A DNA stretch of 64,000 nucleotides from Eumeta japonica (Eukaryota; Arthropoda; Insecta; Lepidoptera; Psychidae). The translations under genes and the position numbers were made by a program. The DNA lies in the NCBI GenBank assembly GCA_005406025.1, contig BGZK01001190.1, positions 62,001 through 126,000 of the forward strand, written 5' to 3'. Position 1 is the stretch's first letter, and each line of letters opens with the position of its first letter. The notes under the pieces are model-generated. The model was given only the letters and a program-made list of their open reading frames with translations. It was not told the DNA's origin and did not search any database. Below, piece by piece: positions 35,176 to 48,361 of the stretch.

Positions 35176-35420
35176 GTGGAAACAGAAAACGGTGACGTCA
35201 TCAAATCTAATGTATCGAAACGTCATCCTTCCCGACACGTGTTCGCCGAAAGAGGGATGCTAACGTGTGATGAGCCTTCAGCCCGGTCACAGGGATATCG
35301 CGCTATCATCGAGGGCCCTCGAAGGGCCCCCGCCCGGCGAACGGCCGTCAAGGTCGCTCCCTCGCCCTTACCTGACAGTGTAACACTAAATAGCCATTAG
35401 CCTTCTCCCGAAGAGAAGGG
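35176..35420. promoter_or_regulatory. GC-rich island (candidate regulatory DNA or exon)
   Basis: The CpG-dense block has 'gagggccctcgaagggcccc' and 'cgcccggcgaacggccgtca' in AT-rich surroundings. A 74-codon plus frame crosses it (METENGDVIKSN at the start) but resembles no known protein. No transposon signature is visible. It could be a conserved non-coding element. Confidence 0.3.
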
Positions 35421-37434
35421 CTTTATCGATGGGATAGTATCTTTTTCGGTTGTCACAATGTTAACGTCAGGCAGATGTCTACATGTGTATAGATAATCTG
35501 AACATATCCCGTATTACGGCCTATGTCATAATAAAATTATATTTTTTACTAAAATGCGATGAGTAAGGTTGAGAGTGGAAATTATTGAGTGGAGATTTCG
35601 AAAGTTTTAAGTATTTATTAGTGATACCGTTATTATGGAACATATTTTTTGTGAGTATTTTATTAGCAAACAACATATTGATTATTTCATGAAATTACGA
35701 ACAAAAAGTTGACTATTTCATAATTATGTGATATGTCTAGGAAAAATTACGTGATTTCTTGAAATCGTTTGAATATGATAATAAAATTTTATGTAAACTG
35801 TATGTAACCAAACCAAAAATAAAAAAAAAACCAAAATGAGCAGTCGCGATGCGCCTGGCAGATGTAAAACATCGAAACGTTTTTATGTAAAAAATATCTA
35901 TGAAGGTTTATTATAGGAAATAAATATTGCATAATCAAAAACAAAATATTCAAGTTTTTTTAAAAAAAAATATTCTTCTTTTAAAAAAAATTATTATCTA
36001 TTTTTCCTTTTGCGGGACATATATTATAGGATATGTACTATTGAGAATCAAAAGAAAAAGAAATGCTGTTAAGTTTTTTACTATAATACTTAATCCGATC
36101 TAATTGAATCCTAATCAGTTACTTCTGTTGTAGTAGTAGTTGATTCGGTCTTAGATTGCGATAAAGTATATGAAATAAATAAACAATGCATGAAATATCG
36201 TCAAATAAATACAATAGGCAAAAGAAGTGAATAAATGTATCTCTTATATTTGCGAAAACATGTATATGCTTTTATTCATTATTTATATTTATTTGTTAAA
36301 ATATATAAATTTCATTTAATTACAACTTGGAAAATCCAAAACTCCAGATTTAACAATTGGAAACGATAGCATAATATTTAACATCATGTACATCGCTTTT
36401 TGTTAACACTCAATTTCGTACACCACATAATTTGCGTAACACATCTCGCGTTTCGTTATCGTTATTACGTTGCGAAGTATGAAAATCGATTCTTAAGGAG
36501 TAAGTTTCATAAAAGTTTAAAAGGTCACAAAAACACCCTCGCGATTTGTTTTCCAAATCCGCCCATTGTTACAGCCGTTGTTTGTTACGGCCGTTTTTCA
36601 CTGTATTGTTATTGAGTATGCAAACAATGAATTTGACAGTCATTTTGACAGTCTGAGAAATTTTTTTTCCGCACCTATCATTATAATATATCCAGTTGGT
36701 TATTATGATAAATTAATTACCTACGGGCGAAATCTGAAAACTCTAAAGTCGCATCGTAAAATTAAATACTTCATTATTAAACAACGCATTTATTCATTTT
36801 CTAAACTCTTGTAACTGAATACTTCATGAACCATTGTTATATAGATTTGCGTATACTGATATGATCGCGTGAAGAAAATTATCATTACATTTATTGTAAT
36901 AATAATAGTAGTGTATACACATCTCAGTATAAGATTTCGAAGGTTTTATTTTCTAGAGCCGTAATGAACTTTCAGAGCGCGAGACTCGCTCGTATTAATA
37001 TAGTACATTTTATATAATTATGTCGTTTAACAGAAAAAAAAAGGAATAACTAGTAACACAAAATACGCTTAAATCCATTTTCTAGAGGAATGAATAGAGA
37101 ATTATAGTCACTTATTAGATTTTTCTTTTTTCTCTCGCTTCACTAATATTCACCAGTAATTCCATTCAAGCTCGTTGTTTTTGGATGCTTAAGAATTTAT
37201 CCATTTATTATATACCGCCAGTTTGGTCTACCAAATATGTTCTGTATGGACCGCCCCTTGCCCATTTTTGCATCACTTACACCCGTTTAGTAGATTTCTT
37301 TTATAAATGAAAATTACGCTCATAATTTCCAAATCGGCAGAACGCCTCCACATACCCTTTTATACAGTAGTCGCTAAATGTTTTATCAAATCACACTAAA
37401 ACAACACAAATCAGATATTTACTGTTCTACGGAG
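35421..37434. other. AT-rich stretch, nothing recognised
   Basis: No supported feature. The 71- and 82-codon frames at 36400-36814 (+) overlap each other and have no recognised family. Confidence 0.35.
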
Positions 37435-37500
37435 ACGCCGGCAACGTACTGGTGACTCCTGGTTGTGAGTTGCTAGTGTGCATGGGCAGCGGACAAATAT
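37435..37500 (+). repeat. Lepidopteran dispersed repeat, family A, copy 4 (fragment)
   Basis: 'ccggcaacgtactggtgact' and 'gtgtgcatgggcagcgg' match the 3' block of family A. A taataataataa run follows. Confidence 0.6.
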
Positions 37501-40054
37501 ATTACACAACTAATAATAATAATTTATTATTATTTAATTTACAAAATGACTAAATTCACACTCTGCGGTTTATTGCACTTTATCCTTAGACATTTTATTT
37601 TACGGTTACGGCACACCGCGCCGTCGGACCTGAAGCTACACGTACTTCTTACAAAAACCAATAGGCAATGAGCGAGAACTAACGATATATTGAAATCGTT
37701 ACGCTATATTGCGAAGCCTGTCCCTGGAGCGTATCTATTTTACCAGACTTCTATTAACTCGCTTTCATGTCTCTCTATTTGTTTGTTTGTTTGTCTGTTC
37801 GGGAGGATTTTTTTTCATTTTTGTCTGAGCACGGAGAAGTCAAAAGTGCAACGATAACTTAGGATATCGTAATGCGAGTCATCACGTGCAAGTATTTTTT
37901 TTATAAAGTCTGAATCAATTAGAAAAACTGTTCTGCTTTTTGGACCCAAAGAACTATAGTTCATAAAATATCAAAATTATAAGCATTCTGGCAGTAATTT
38001 TATTCTATCAGCAATATATAAGATTTGAAATTTGATGCAATACCAGAATGACGTATTTTATACGTATTTTTTTATTCTTTCTCCATAAAATCGGTATGTA
38101 AATTGTACATCCATCCATTCCATTATTCATATTTTAATTAATATTCGTCCCTGTTTGTTCTATAAATAATCAAAGTGTCCACATGATGGTCACCTGTCGA
38201 TATATGTAGTAATTAAACCTCATGCCATACATGTACATTGATTTTATATATATGGTGGTTTTGCTGAATGCACAATTCGTCGAGAATAGTCTTCGGTGGT
38301 TGAAAATTTCTTTACATCAGATCCCAATATTGGTTCCGATTTAAGAAATATTAAAACTCCAATGTCAGTATTGCTATTGTGCCAACTCTGTATAAAAAAG
38401 CTAACTGCGCATTTATAAGTGCTTGTAAAACATGTGTACTCAAAGGATATGTACTTACGTTGAAGCGATCTGCACAAAGCTGCAGGAGAATTTTTGCGAC
38501 AATAATCTTAAACTTCTTCTCTCAACTTATAATCATGTCCTTCTCGTATTTCAATCAGCAGTCGGCACTTTATTCCACAACTCCTATCTTTTATTTTTTA
38601 CTAATTGACAAACAAAATTACAAAGCCCACCTCTTTGTATATTAGTGTAGATGTATTGAGTAGCGGCAAACCGCTGGTGAAGGTCGTTGCCTTCCAAATC
38701 TCATTTTAACTTAAGTACAGTTAAACCATTAATTCGGTGCCTCGACGAGTACATTCGCTCTCAGCCCCAAAAATGTCACCACATTGACGATAATCATCAG
38801 CAATCCCACACCCGTACCGAGTCAGTGTCACAGCCAATGGGCTCAATAATCAAGTTCCTTCGTCTGAATGAAAGTAGATTGTAGGAAGATAGGGTTAAGT
38901 CGGGTGCTAAAATATCTAACACTCGACGTGTCTGTACAGTACATATTACATCGTAATGCTGGACATGAGCATTTTTTATAAAAATCTTTAATATTGCTAT
39001 TTGGAGAAATGTATTGTAAACGACGCCAGTCGAGTGCGAGGTAAGAAATTCATATATCTTGGAAAATTCTTCTCTGACATGCAAGTGTTGCCACCACACA
39101 TATTTCTTATGTTTTCATTATCAAATCTTTATAGAATATGAATTCTAATTTGATTGCTCAAGGAGATGGATTGTCTCTACTTGTTGTTTGATTATTCTTG
39201 TATTGATCAATGTGAAGGATGTGCATATAATACTTGAAGTCTCTTTAAATATGTAGAATTCTTTGTCAGCAATATTTTAAATACGATCGGAAAATAGGGA
39301 TTAAAAAGAAGTATGTGTGTAAAAGTATATGAGTTAAAAAACGATTATAATAAAAAATAGCTAGAGGCAGTTAGAGAAAGGGATTCAGTGGACATTAAGA
39401 GCATATTTAGAGCCGCATTCTTACAACTTTTAGTAGGGTGAATCGTGAATGCAGCCCATCTGTTTATGGTGTTTGGAACATATCAGAATCATAGACACGA
39501 AATTACAATTTACTTAAAACATTGTGTTTTCCCTAAAATATTTATATTATACTTCAAATAAACTCAAGGCATCTTTCATTGTAACGCAATTCAACACTTA
39601 TGAACAAAAATAATAGAAGCGTAGGTGTAAAATTAATTCCATAATTGATGCCGGTCCTTTATCCATCTATCCGTTGTCCATTTTCACATTCCATTCACTT
39701 CCATTCTTCCCTACTCCACACTTTCCACAAAGCAGTCACATTTTAATCCATTTAAGATATGAGAGTTTTCATTTCTATTTTGCCCCGCGATATCCGAATC
39801 AGCAGTCAAATTTTATCGAGGGGGCCTCGATTCATTTGCCATGACGACCCGAACTGTCTGCAGAACAATACGGCGTCAGCATACGTAAAAGTGGTTTATG
39901 TCCCTGCAGAATAAAACCAATGTGACAGACCTGTGAAAGCATGTCGTGCGAAAAGTAAAGAGAATACGTTATGGAATACGTTATCAAACGAAAGTTATTA
40001 ATAATTTTATACTTACGCTATAGCTTTTCGCCGCCTTGATATAGAATTTAATTC
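37501..40054. other. Unrecognised stretch
   Basis: No supported gene. A taataataataat run lies at 37511-37525. The patches at 37600-37640 and 39780-39940 are less AT-rich (for example tcgagggggcctcgattcat). The frames at 38244-38884 overlap on both strands with no recognised domain. Confidence 0.35.
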
Positions 40055-40325
40055 TAGATCTTTTGTATTTGACGATCTCTGTGTTAAACACAATCCCGAC
40101 CCGCTCTTGTTCTCGGTTTCAATTGCGGCTTCACTGTCTGTTCTTCTTACTTAAACTCTTCTTGCGCCGATACCGTCATAAGTCCGAAACTGGTCCCGTC
40201 GTCGGTTACAAAGCTAATGTTAATCTAAATTGTTTGAGAGCCAGTCCCACTCTTAGTCCCGATTTCAGACCCACACTCGGTTATCAGGCTGAATCCACTC
40301 TAGATTCTTTTAAACCCCTTCACAT
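40055..40325. repeat. Degenerate hexanucleotide tract (pyrimidine-rich on +)
   Basis: Units of the type cccgac, ctcggt, ttcaat, gtcggt, cttagt and cccgat follow a loose 6-bp rhythm for about 270 bp. The tract is in the same orientation as the one at 1.1 kb. The 95-codon plus frame at 40063-40350 is its low-complexity translation. Confidence 0.6.
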
Positions 40326-41251
40326 CCTTGAAATCCGTATTTTGTTTTAAAGAAGCAGCTAATAAATCTAGCTCTAATTTCAAAATTAAGGAACTTCCAA
40401 TTAAGCTTTCTTAAGCCCTGAAGCTCATGTTTGTTTATTTAAAAGAAGTCTAAATACCAATTGTCATGACCTTAACTTTAATTACATCCGTAACAAATTA
40501 CTTATATAACTACAGGAATATCTTGTTAAAACTTTAGCTTTCTAGATGCAACAGTGTAGTTTAGATGTCGACGAATTAATTTGTCAATCAAGATATATAT
40601 TTTTGTGTGTACAGACTTATATAGATTACCGTTAAGACGGCAATGTAAAAGAGAAAGAATGTAATATTTTCGTCATGTTCGAACGAAACACATAGGCAAG
40701 ACCATTCACTCAAACGCTATGACCGTTATTGAACCTGGTGCCGTGAAATAGTGGAGTCCTTCTTATTTTAACAAAATCTCAAATTTCAATCAGTAATTTT
40801 GTGTTTAATAAATATGATAAATTATACAGGTGCAATTCCTGAATATGACTAAAGAGAGAAAACTCAAATATGTATATTTATACATTTCACACGTGTACAC
40901 CACTCCGGTTACTCTTTTCAGTTTAAATATAATATTTTGGAATTATCATGAAAGTCCGTACATTGGTTGAAAAATCACATTTAACACAGTCATAATTACT
41001 TACTATTTATATTCGAAGTGGCCAGTATTGGAAGATGGTAACATACGTAAACCACTAGTATGTTAATTTACAACAAGTTATGCTGCGGCTTCATCCGAAG
41101 GGACATGGAATGTATTCCTAGATATTACTTAAATCGATTGGTCTTTCATAAGCTCTGTTTATTACCATCTATTTTACAAATAACTAGCTACACCTAGAAA
41201 CCCAAATTGTAGTTATAAAATAAATGCTCTTTTTTATATCGATCGCTGTTA
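40326..41251. other. AT-rich stretch, nothing recognised
   Basis: No supported feature. Confidence 0.35.
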
Positions 41252-41451
41252 TCTATACATAAATAATGAAAATAGGTTGTCTTTGTTCGCCAATCACGTA
41301 AAAACTACTAAACGTATAAACATGGGACTGGGACCATTCGATGCGGAATGATTTGTAGATGGTTCTAGGCTAATCATTTTTCGAATTCCGTAAATCCTTT
41401 GCCATTTTATTTATAATAAAAATTATCCAGCGAAGCGGGCGGGACAGCTAG
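41252..41451 (+). mobile_element. Short non-autonomous Helitron
   Basis: It starts TCTATACATAAATA immediately after an A (41251) and ends CTAG immediately before a T (41452). This is the A|T target and the TC...CTRR end rule of Helitrons. Just inside the 3' end lies a GC-rich block (gcgaagcgggcgggac) where Helitrons carry a short hairpin. The interior has 'cacgtaaaaactactaaacg' and 'ccattcgatgcggaatgatt', typical of small lepidopteran Helitrons as I recall them. It is 200 bp with no frame, so it is non-autonomous. Confidence 0.8.
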
Positions 41452-42028
41452 TTTTCATTTTATAACTACAAACTGCACCTACGACAGTGGACAGATGAAT
41501 GTTGAATTTTTAGAATTTTTTCTTTCTTTTTTAAAATCCTTCAAGCGTTTTTAAATCAGCGATTTCTCTCTCACACATTCTGATCTATAGTTATTCCGTT
41601 CTAATATATTGCATTGATTTTTAGTCAGTCGTATTATGTGCAACAGTGCCCAACAAAAAAGTTATACATCAATCGCACGTAAATGTTACGCGCACACATA
41701 ATTTTCATGATCCTCGATCCATCTGTTTTTAAACTATGACAAAGGGTTGCAGAATTTTTCATCGATTTTCTTAGGTATTTTATTGAATGAAAACTTTAAT
41801 TATTAAAGTTAGCAAGCAAACTGTCAACATCAGTTTCGCACGCTTTCACATTTTCTTTCATTGAGGAACATTTACAATTTCGTGTGATCCTCGTCATACA
41901 ATAGCAGTATGAATAGGGGGTTGAAAATTCTGAGACTCTACTTTGGCTATACCTCTTTAAAAAAAGTGTAACAGGCAATTTTAAGAACTTTTAAGGAATT
42001 TTAAGTGGTCATTAAATTTCTGCGTATG
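41452..42028. other. AT-rich stretch, nothing recognised
   Basis: No supported feature. Confidence 0.3.
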
Positions 42029-42126
42029 TTTCTAACTTTCAATATTATAAATAATCTCTTTTTATCTTTCTAACTTTTAACATTATAAATAATCTCTCCT
42101 TACGTTTCTAACTTTTAATATTACAA
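42029..42126. repeat. 38-bp tandem repeat, about 2.6 copies
   Basis: The unit starting tttctaactttcaatattat recurs at 42029, 42067 and 42105 with a few substitutions and no length change. It is a small minisatellite in AT-rich DNA. Confidence 0.8.
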
Positions 42127-43725
42127 TTTTTTGTAGCTGATGTCACATACATGCTATAGATGAAACGGTTCTCGCATATTATTTCAACGAAATGTTATAT
42201 GCCCACTTCCATTTTTTTCATTTTTACTTTACACAAAAGAAGTTAATGTTTTTTTGTTTATTTATTTAAAATAAGTTGATTTCATAAAAAAATCGTTGGA
42301 AATAAATATGAGAAGTGTATTTTTTTTTTCCAAAGAAAATAAATTACTAAGTTAGAACACACAGCATTCGAGAAACTTGTATTCGATTTAGATTCCTCAA
42401 AAACCTGTATTAGATTTGTTTCTAGTTTTCGAATAATATCGAAAGTAAATTTAATTCAAAACTTATTTTATAACCTTAAAATTGTTTAACTGATCATGTC
42501 AATAATATATCAATTTCAATCCTTAAAAAACTTTCTTTGAATCCCGCAAAGCTCATTGAAAATTTAAATAAAAGATTTTGTTTGAAAAAAGTTTCCAAAA
42601 ACCTGATTTCATTTAAATAAATTCTAAATTAACCAATTGAAAAAATTAGTTTAGAATTACTCGAATTTACAATTGAGTTTGCAACATTCGAAGAACTTTC
42701 ACTTTAATTTTGAATTACCAGATTATGATAATCAAGATTATGCATATTAAAAAAACTTGAACGGAGTACAAAACAAATATGCCAAAATTTGTAACACACT
42801 CTTTTTTTCAAATTCTTTCGCATCAACCAGCAGGCCGGTACACTAATAAATGTCGTTTCTCTTATCGCTTTAATAAACGTTGTCAACGTTATAAACTGTA
42901 ATAAATCATTCGTTTATCGTATAATTATTAATGACACGATAAGGAGTGAGGTGAAATTCGACAATCGACAAGTACCTACGACTGAAAAAGCACATTGTCA
43001 CCTGAATTTATTTCGGCATTCTCTGGTCGATTTCATTCGCTCCCCCACGGATATTGGAATAATGCCGGATAGTTGATACGCTTCGTCTATTTCCGGAAAA
43101 CCTTCGAGAAAGTGAAAAATCATTTGCTGACTAGTCGAGGTTCTGATTCGTTCTTAATAAACTAGTATCATTTATGTAGATACGTCTTTATTAGATATAC
43201 ATCTATTTAGACAACAAAATGTTTCGTAGCAAAATTTAAGGAATTCCATAGTTCGTAATAATTTTTAAGAAATTATAATATTATAAGAACATAAAGAGCT
43301 TTAATCGTACTAGCTTACCGGCGTTGTAGTACTTTCAATATAATTAAAAAAGGGTCCAACTCTTTAGTCACCGTTAGTCGTTATTACGCTCGCCTGCGAC
43401 TCCGATAAGGGACGAGTTCTCCGTTAAGTCTGCACCAATGAGGGCTTTTATAACTCTTCTTCTTCTGCTAATTCAAATATAATGTATCGTTTATATGTTA
43501 ACATTAGAGGACAAAAATATGATGAGACTAGCAAGTCGCAACGGGCTAACCAAAATTGCCAAAAGTCATTAAATTCCCAAAAAGCATAAAGTAACGAACT
43601 TATAGTCTAGTGCCTTCTTTTTATAAGAAACTTTTGTTCTTCTGTGAGATATTTACATGGGTTGATGTATTCATACTCGGTAGAGTGCATGATTCAACAG
43701 TATCCTTTCTGACTTTCCTTTCATA
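42127..43725. other. Unrecognised, mostly AT-rich
   Basis: No supported feature. Positions about 42940-43110 and 43370-43450 are less AT-rich, free of visible transposon signals and without notable frames. They are possible regulatory DNA, with weak support. Confidence 0.3.
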
Positions 43726-44990
43726 TTAGGTGGAAGAAATTTTTTTTGTATTTTATTAATAAAAAGTTAAAGTAAAATCCCTTTGGTTGTGCAGTTTGTA
43801 TCTGCCCAGTTTTGACACTATTAAATAGATAAAATTAAAAAAAATAAGATGAACAAAAAGTAAAAACGGTGTCTCGCCGTTTTTCTATTGTTTTTCTGCC
43901 CACCAAAATGAGTGAATCTAACGTACAAATTCGATACATTTGGAAGTTTTATTACAAAAAAATGGAAAAGAGCGACAAAACCACTGGATATATAGGCCAA
44001 CGTAACGCAGAATAGTACAAAACTGATTCAAGTGTTTTCAATACAGTAATTTTGTTGTCAAAGATAAACGTCGCTCTGGTCGACCTGTTACTAATAAAGT
44101 TGATGCAATTCTAGAAAAAGTAGTGGAAGATCGGCATATTGGTTTTTAAAACATATATAAAAAGCTGATAATTGACCACAAAAAGTTTTGACCCCGTTGA
44201 AAAAAGCTGAAGATACAAAAAAGCTCTATACTTGGGACACATATGAGCTCACTGAAAGAAATCTGATGAACCGTATACTCATTTGCGACTCTCTATTGAA
44301 ACGTAATGAAACCGAACCTTTTTGGAAAGATTGATCACTGGTGATAAAAAAATGGATCACCTACAACAAGAACGTGCGAAAAAGATCATGGTGACAAGGC
44401 AAGCAATCTCCACAGATTATAGTGACGCCCGGATTAACGCGCAATATATGTATGATAGGATTAGAAGGGCGTTATTCATTATAAGCTTTTACCGCCGGGT
44501 AAAAACATCAATTCGGATCTCTACTACCAACAGCTGATTAGATTCAAGCAAGAAGTAGTGAAAAAATGGTCGGAATCGATCAACAAAAAGGGTGTGGTTT
44601 TTCACCGTGATAACGCTAGACTAAACATATGTTTAGCCACACACTAAATATTAAGAGATAGGATACGAAGTGTTAATGCATCCACCATACATCCCTGACA
44701 ATGTTATCTTATATTTTATCTGTTTCGGTCTCTTCAGAATTCTTTAGGTAATGTTAGGTTAGGTAGAGGTCCATCAAAAGAGGACAGTCAAAACTACTTG
44801 TCGTAGTTTTTTGGTCAAAAGTACCAAAATTTCTACAGCAATAGGATTGTATTTAGGGCCTACAAAATGACAACAAGTTGGTGAAAAAAATGACATGCAT
44901 ACATTAAAGTTGAATGCAAATAAAATATGGTGAAAACTTATCTTGAATTTGTGTATGAAATACAAAAAAAAAAAAATTTCTTCATCCCTA
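43726..44990 (+). mobile_element. Mariner-like element, copy on plus strand
   Basis: The left end ttaggtggaagaaatttttt and the right end (reverse complement tagggatgaagaaatttttt) are inverted repeats, both continuing into a T run and gtattt. TA flanks both sides (43724-43725 and 44991-44992). The length of about 1,265 bp is normal for mariner. The whole element aligns in order with the 27.0-28.4 kb copy on the opposite strand, including the leader block 'ctattgtttttc' before the start codon. Confidence 0.88.
43908..44905 (+). pseudogene. Mariner transposase relic (DD34D)
   Basis: It begins at ATG 43908 with MSESNVQIRYIWKFYYKKME. After several frame changes come VPHELS-like, LMNRILICDSLLKRNE-like and ERLITGDKKMDHL blocks (first catalytic region, near 44320-44360; active relatives have TGDEKWI). 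Then come GVVFHRDNARLN (near 44590-44625, second catalytic Asp retained) and HPPYIPDN. The C-terminus has YLFRSLQNSL-like sequence. The third catalytic region lacks the usual 'LAPSDYH'. Multiple stops and frameshifts mean it is dead. Confidence 0.87.
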
Positions 44991-45490
44991 TATAATCGTC
45001 TTTTATTATAAATACTATAATAGAGTTGATTGACAAAATCACAAGATCTATTGCAATCGCTAATATAATTTTTAAGGCCTTTATTAACGAAGGAATAGAT
45101 TAAACTGATATTAAATCAGCCAAAAGATAAATTTGGAGATCAGCAAGAAATCCTAGTTTTTACATTGGCACGGCAGACGATAGAGGAGCGAACGAGCACG
45201 TCCGCATTTAATAGTTTTACAGTTGTATTCGCCTGACTTCAAAATCCAAACTAAAAACATTATTATTCTCTAGGTGATCGCATAATAACGTTTGCGTTGT
45301 ATATTTTAATATGGTGTTTTGAAATCGGTTTATGAAGGATAATTTTGAAAATCCAACTCTTAAAGGATTAATATAGACGATGAAGTGTTTTATGCGTAAA
45401 CCATTGGGTTTAGAAAATAGAAATTTTGTGCTAAACTGTCTATTATACAGAATATAGTTTTAAATTCTATGTGGCCGAAACCCACAAACA
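44991..45490. other. AT-rich stretch, nothing recognised
   Basis: No supported feature. Confidence 0.3.
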
Positions 45491-45565
45491 AATGATCAGA
45501 ATCGAGGCTACGATCGAAATCGTAATCGAGAGCGTTCTAGGCACCTAAATCAAAATAATTATTAA
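45491..45565. repeat. Short hexanucleotide-like tract
   Basis: 'gatcagaatcgaggctacga', 'tcgaaatcgtaatcgagagc' shows the purine-rich 6-bp style of the other tracts over about 70 bp. It is too short to place in the family with confidence. Confidence 0.4.
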
Positions 45566-47525
45566 ACCAGAAAAAAAGAAACACATCATGACCGACAGAA
45601 AGACCGTTCCACATAAGAGATACAAAAATTAATTAAATGTCTATGGGATCAGAATTTTAAACAGAAGCTACTATTATTATAGCGCATATTATAATCACTT
45701 AAATCGAATAACCATACGAAGAAAGATACCAAAGATTTTATTTCCAACACTATTAAAACTACGCCCAAAGCGAAAATTGTTGAGCAAAATAGATTAACGA
45801 CCAGAATCGAATTCAGCCTTAACGTCAACTTCATTAGTAGTTTGCGCGTAGTATCCGACAACCCGGAGAGACTTCATTGTAGAAAAAAGGCACAACGGAA
45901 GAAGAAATAATGCATAATTGCACGCGATATACACAAAAAATAATCGCGACGGGGCATAGTTTTATTTTACAATTAAAGTAATAAAATCATCTTAATGTCT
46001 GGAACGATTTATCTAAACGGATTTAATTAATATCTCCATCTCGAGGTACGAAACCCTTAGGCGGTGATATAAACATTATTCACTTATCAAAAAGTGAGGG
46101 TCGACCCTTCTCTTTCTAATTCGGAGCCCTTGACATCTGCGACGGTTCGATTTCTTTTTGTAAACAAGCGTAAGAAAGAGATGGGCATCTCGATCCCAGT
46201 TTATTTGTTACTTTTCTCTTTTCATCTGCAAATTAAAGCTTAAGGTAATCCGGAATTTCTGGAAATCTCTCGAAATTTCAGCCAATATAAGCGTACTTTA
46301 GCACAATTGAAATAGTCTCTCGGCCAATCTTAAGATGGAGCGAATCTAATGAAAAATCATACTAAGCAATATTTTTTTACTTTCGCGGAATATCCTCAGT
46401 TTTTTTTTTTTTGTTGAAACCATTAAGGTAATTACTTTGTTAGAACGGCAACGGAAAAGTTTTGTGTTAAACTCTAATTTTGAAAACCTTTTAGGCAGTG
46501 ACGACGTCATTTCAAGAAAATTTATTTTTTAATCTGTTCAGACAAAAATGTTCAAACGCTGGAATATAGACTACTTTCAAGCTCTCTAAGAAATTTGTGC
46601 TTAGGTATGAATATTGATGTTTATAACAGAAAAAATGTACCAATATAATTTACAATACAGTATGTGTACAATGTATACTTACCGTATACAATACAATAAA
46701 AATACAAGTATAACGAAAAACTTTCCTTTATTATATGTATAAAATAAGCAAAAACTACACAAAAACAATTGTAATGTTAACTGATGGTTAAGCCATTTTC
46801 TTAAGAAAACTTATAAAAAATTGCATAATATTATATACCTTTAATAAGGTTTTTGTGCATATTGTCCAATACGATAAATATAAAATACGTGACTATTATG
46901 TTAGATTTAAAATTCAATAAAACAGAAACAATACACTTAATAACCTATTCGTTTCAATCTCGATCGATTTCGTATTTAGATATTGAGGTATACATACTGA
47001 ACTGGTAGATGTCTCGTGAACGCTGCTCAACCAAGCTGAATCCTTCGTGCAACCTCTTTATGAAAGTTGACTCTACATAATCGGACAGTTTGGCCTAAGT
47101 TAGACGTATTCGCCAACAACTTCGATTGGAAAGTTCTAAACTATAATTGGAGTGGTTACAACGTGGGCATTCGACACAATTTTCCTTTTGCCTATGTTCA
47201 TGTCTAGACCCACTATTTAAGAAATGCTCAATTAAGTTTCTGAACATGCGAATAGATCGTTCTGTGTTTCCGCCATCATCACGTTTCATAAAGTCGTCAA
47301 TTAATCATAACATAATTGCATGTTGTATTTTACTTTATTATTGATCTTTCAATTTGACAGATTGAGCTTCTAATGCAGCGATAAAGGTTTTCCGAAATAC
47401 AATATCTCCCTATCTGGCACATTGTCTCACAATTGGATTGGCATTGTGCAATCATTTTGTAGTTGGACTGATATAATTGTTTTTGTATTTACAACGACAA
47501 TAAAATTTTTAAAAACAATGTAATA
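45566..47525. other. AT-rich stretch, nothing recognised
   Basis: No supported gene. The region around 46060-46200 is slightly less AT-rich. Minus frame 47095-47289 has two close cysteines (NCVECPRCNH), but there is too little to call a zinc knuckle. Confidence 0.3.
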
Positions 47526-47562
47526 TTAGGTCGGGGAAAAAGTTTTTTCGTATTTTTTTTTC
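47526..47562 (+). mobile_element. Isolated mariner-type terminal repeat
   Basis: 'ttaggtcggggaaaaagttt', 'tttcgtatttttttt' resembles the mariner ends at 28.38 kb ('ttaggttggtgaaagagctc', 'tttcgtatttta') and is preceded by 'ta'. No matching right end or transposase block was found in the next 1.3 kb. It is probably the remaining end of a deleted element. Confidence 0.5.
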
Positions 47563-47804
47563 GTATTAAATTTAATTCTGTGTTTACTGGTTTTTACTAA
47601 TAGCCATTGAAGAGTAGTTTCTGACGATAATCACACTACTATCCACTAAGTCCTAATCGACAAGAAGTGCTGTGGCTTCCATCATCAGCTCAGCCGCATG
47701 AGATGCTATCTACAAGACGTAAAAACTTGTTAAGTGTAACATGTGAGGGTGACCTTCGATTCCCCTGAGATCTCATCATCAGATTTTGACTTGGTGGCTT
47801 TCAA

Positions 47805-47930
47805 ATAAAAAAAAGTTCGAAATCGGTTCACAATTGACGAAATTACCGCTGAACACACATAAATAAAAGAATACAGACATACGAACATAGATCCTGCTAC
47901 TTTTTTTGAATTCGAGTGGCTGGATGTCGT
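47805..47930 (+). repeat. Dispersed repeat tail ('cggttca..atacagac..ttttttgaa')
   Basis: 'gttcgaaatcggttcacaat' is followed by 'cataaataaaagaatacaga', 'catacgaacatagatcctgc' and 'tactttttttgaattcgagt'. I recall this as the 3' region of a repeat common in lepidopteran genomes. The frames on the minus strand here are shadows. Confidence 0.5.
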
Positions 47931-48361
47931 CAAACCTATCAAAAATAACGTTTGTTCTAACCTTCGCGAGCAACACATACACTTGTACTAACTCCATTTA
48001 CTGCATACACGTTTACAATCTATAGAAACTCAAGAGTATGTTGGGTCTTTAATGTTTAATTTAATTTAATTTTCAAAAATGATTTATTTTTAAAATAGCG
48101 TAATGCAATCCACTTCACATTTCAGACGTTGCACCTTCGAAGATAACGGAATTCATTGACATTTGGAGAACTATAGGCACAGGTCTCCCATCTGCTCCCT
48201 ACAATCATCATTCCTTCCTCGTCTAGTGCCTTATTGTTTTTAAATGTTTGAGAACCATGCCAAACGCATACAGGGTGACCTCTAGAATGTTCTCTTGGTA
48301 CTATCTGGTCTGAAGAACCTTTAACTTTGCTGATTATTTGTATAACTGCTAATATAAATTA
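47931..48361. other. Unrecognised stretch
   Basis: No supported feature. Confidence 0.3.

Noticed and set aside
38687..38884. LNESRL motif resembling the LINE tail (MNESRLTKQIYR)
   Set aside because: Only six residues match; the next residues and the upstream LRWFGH block are absent.
47095..47289. Possible CCHC zinc knuckle of an LTR element
   Set aside because: Only two close cysteine pairs are seen. Spacing is not that of a knuckle and no protease or RT follows.
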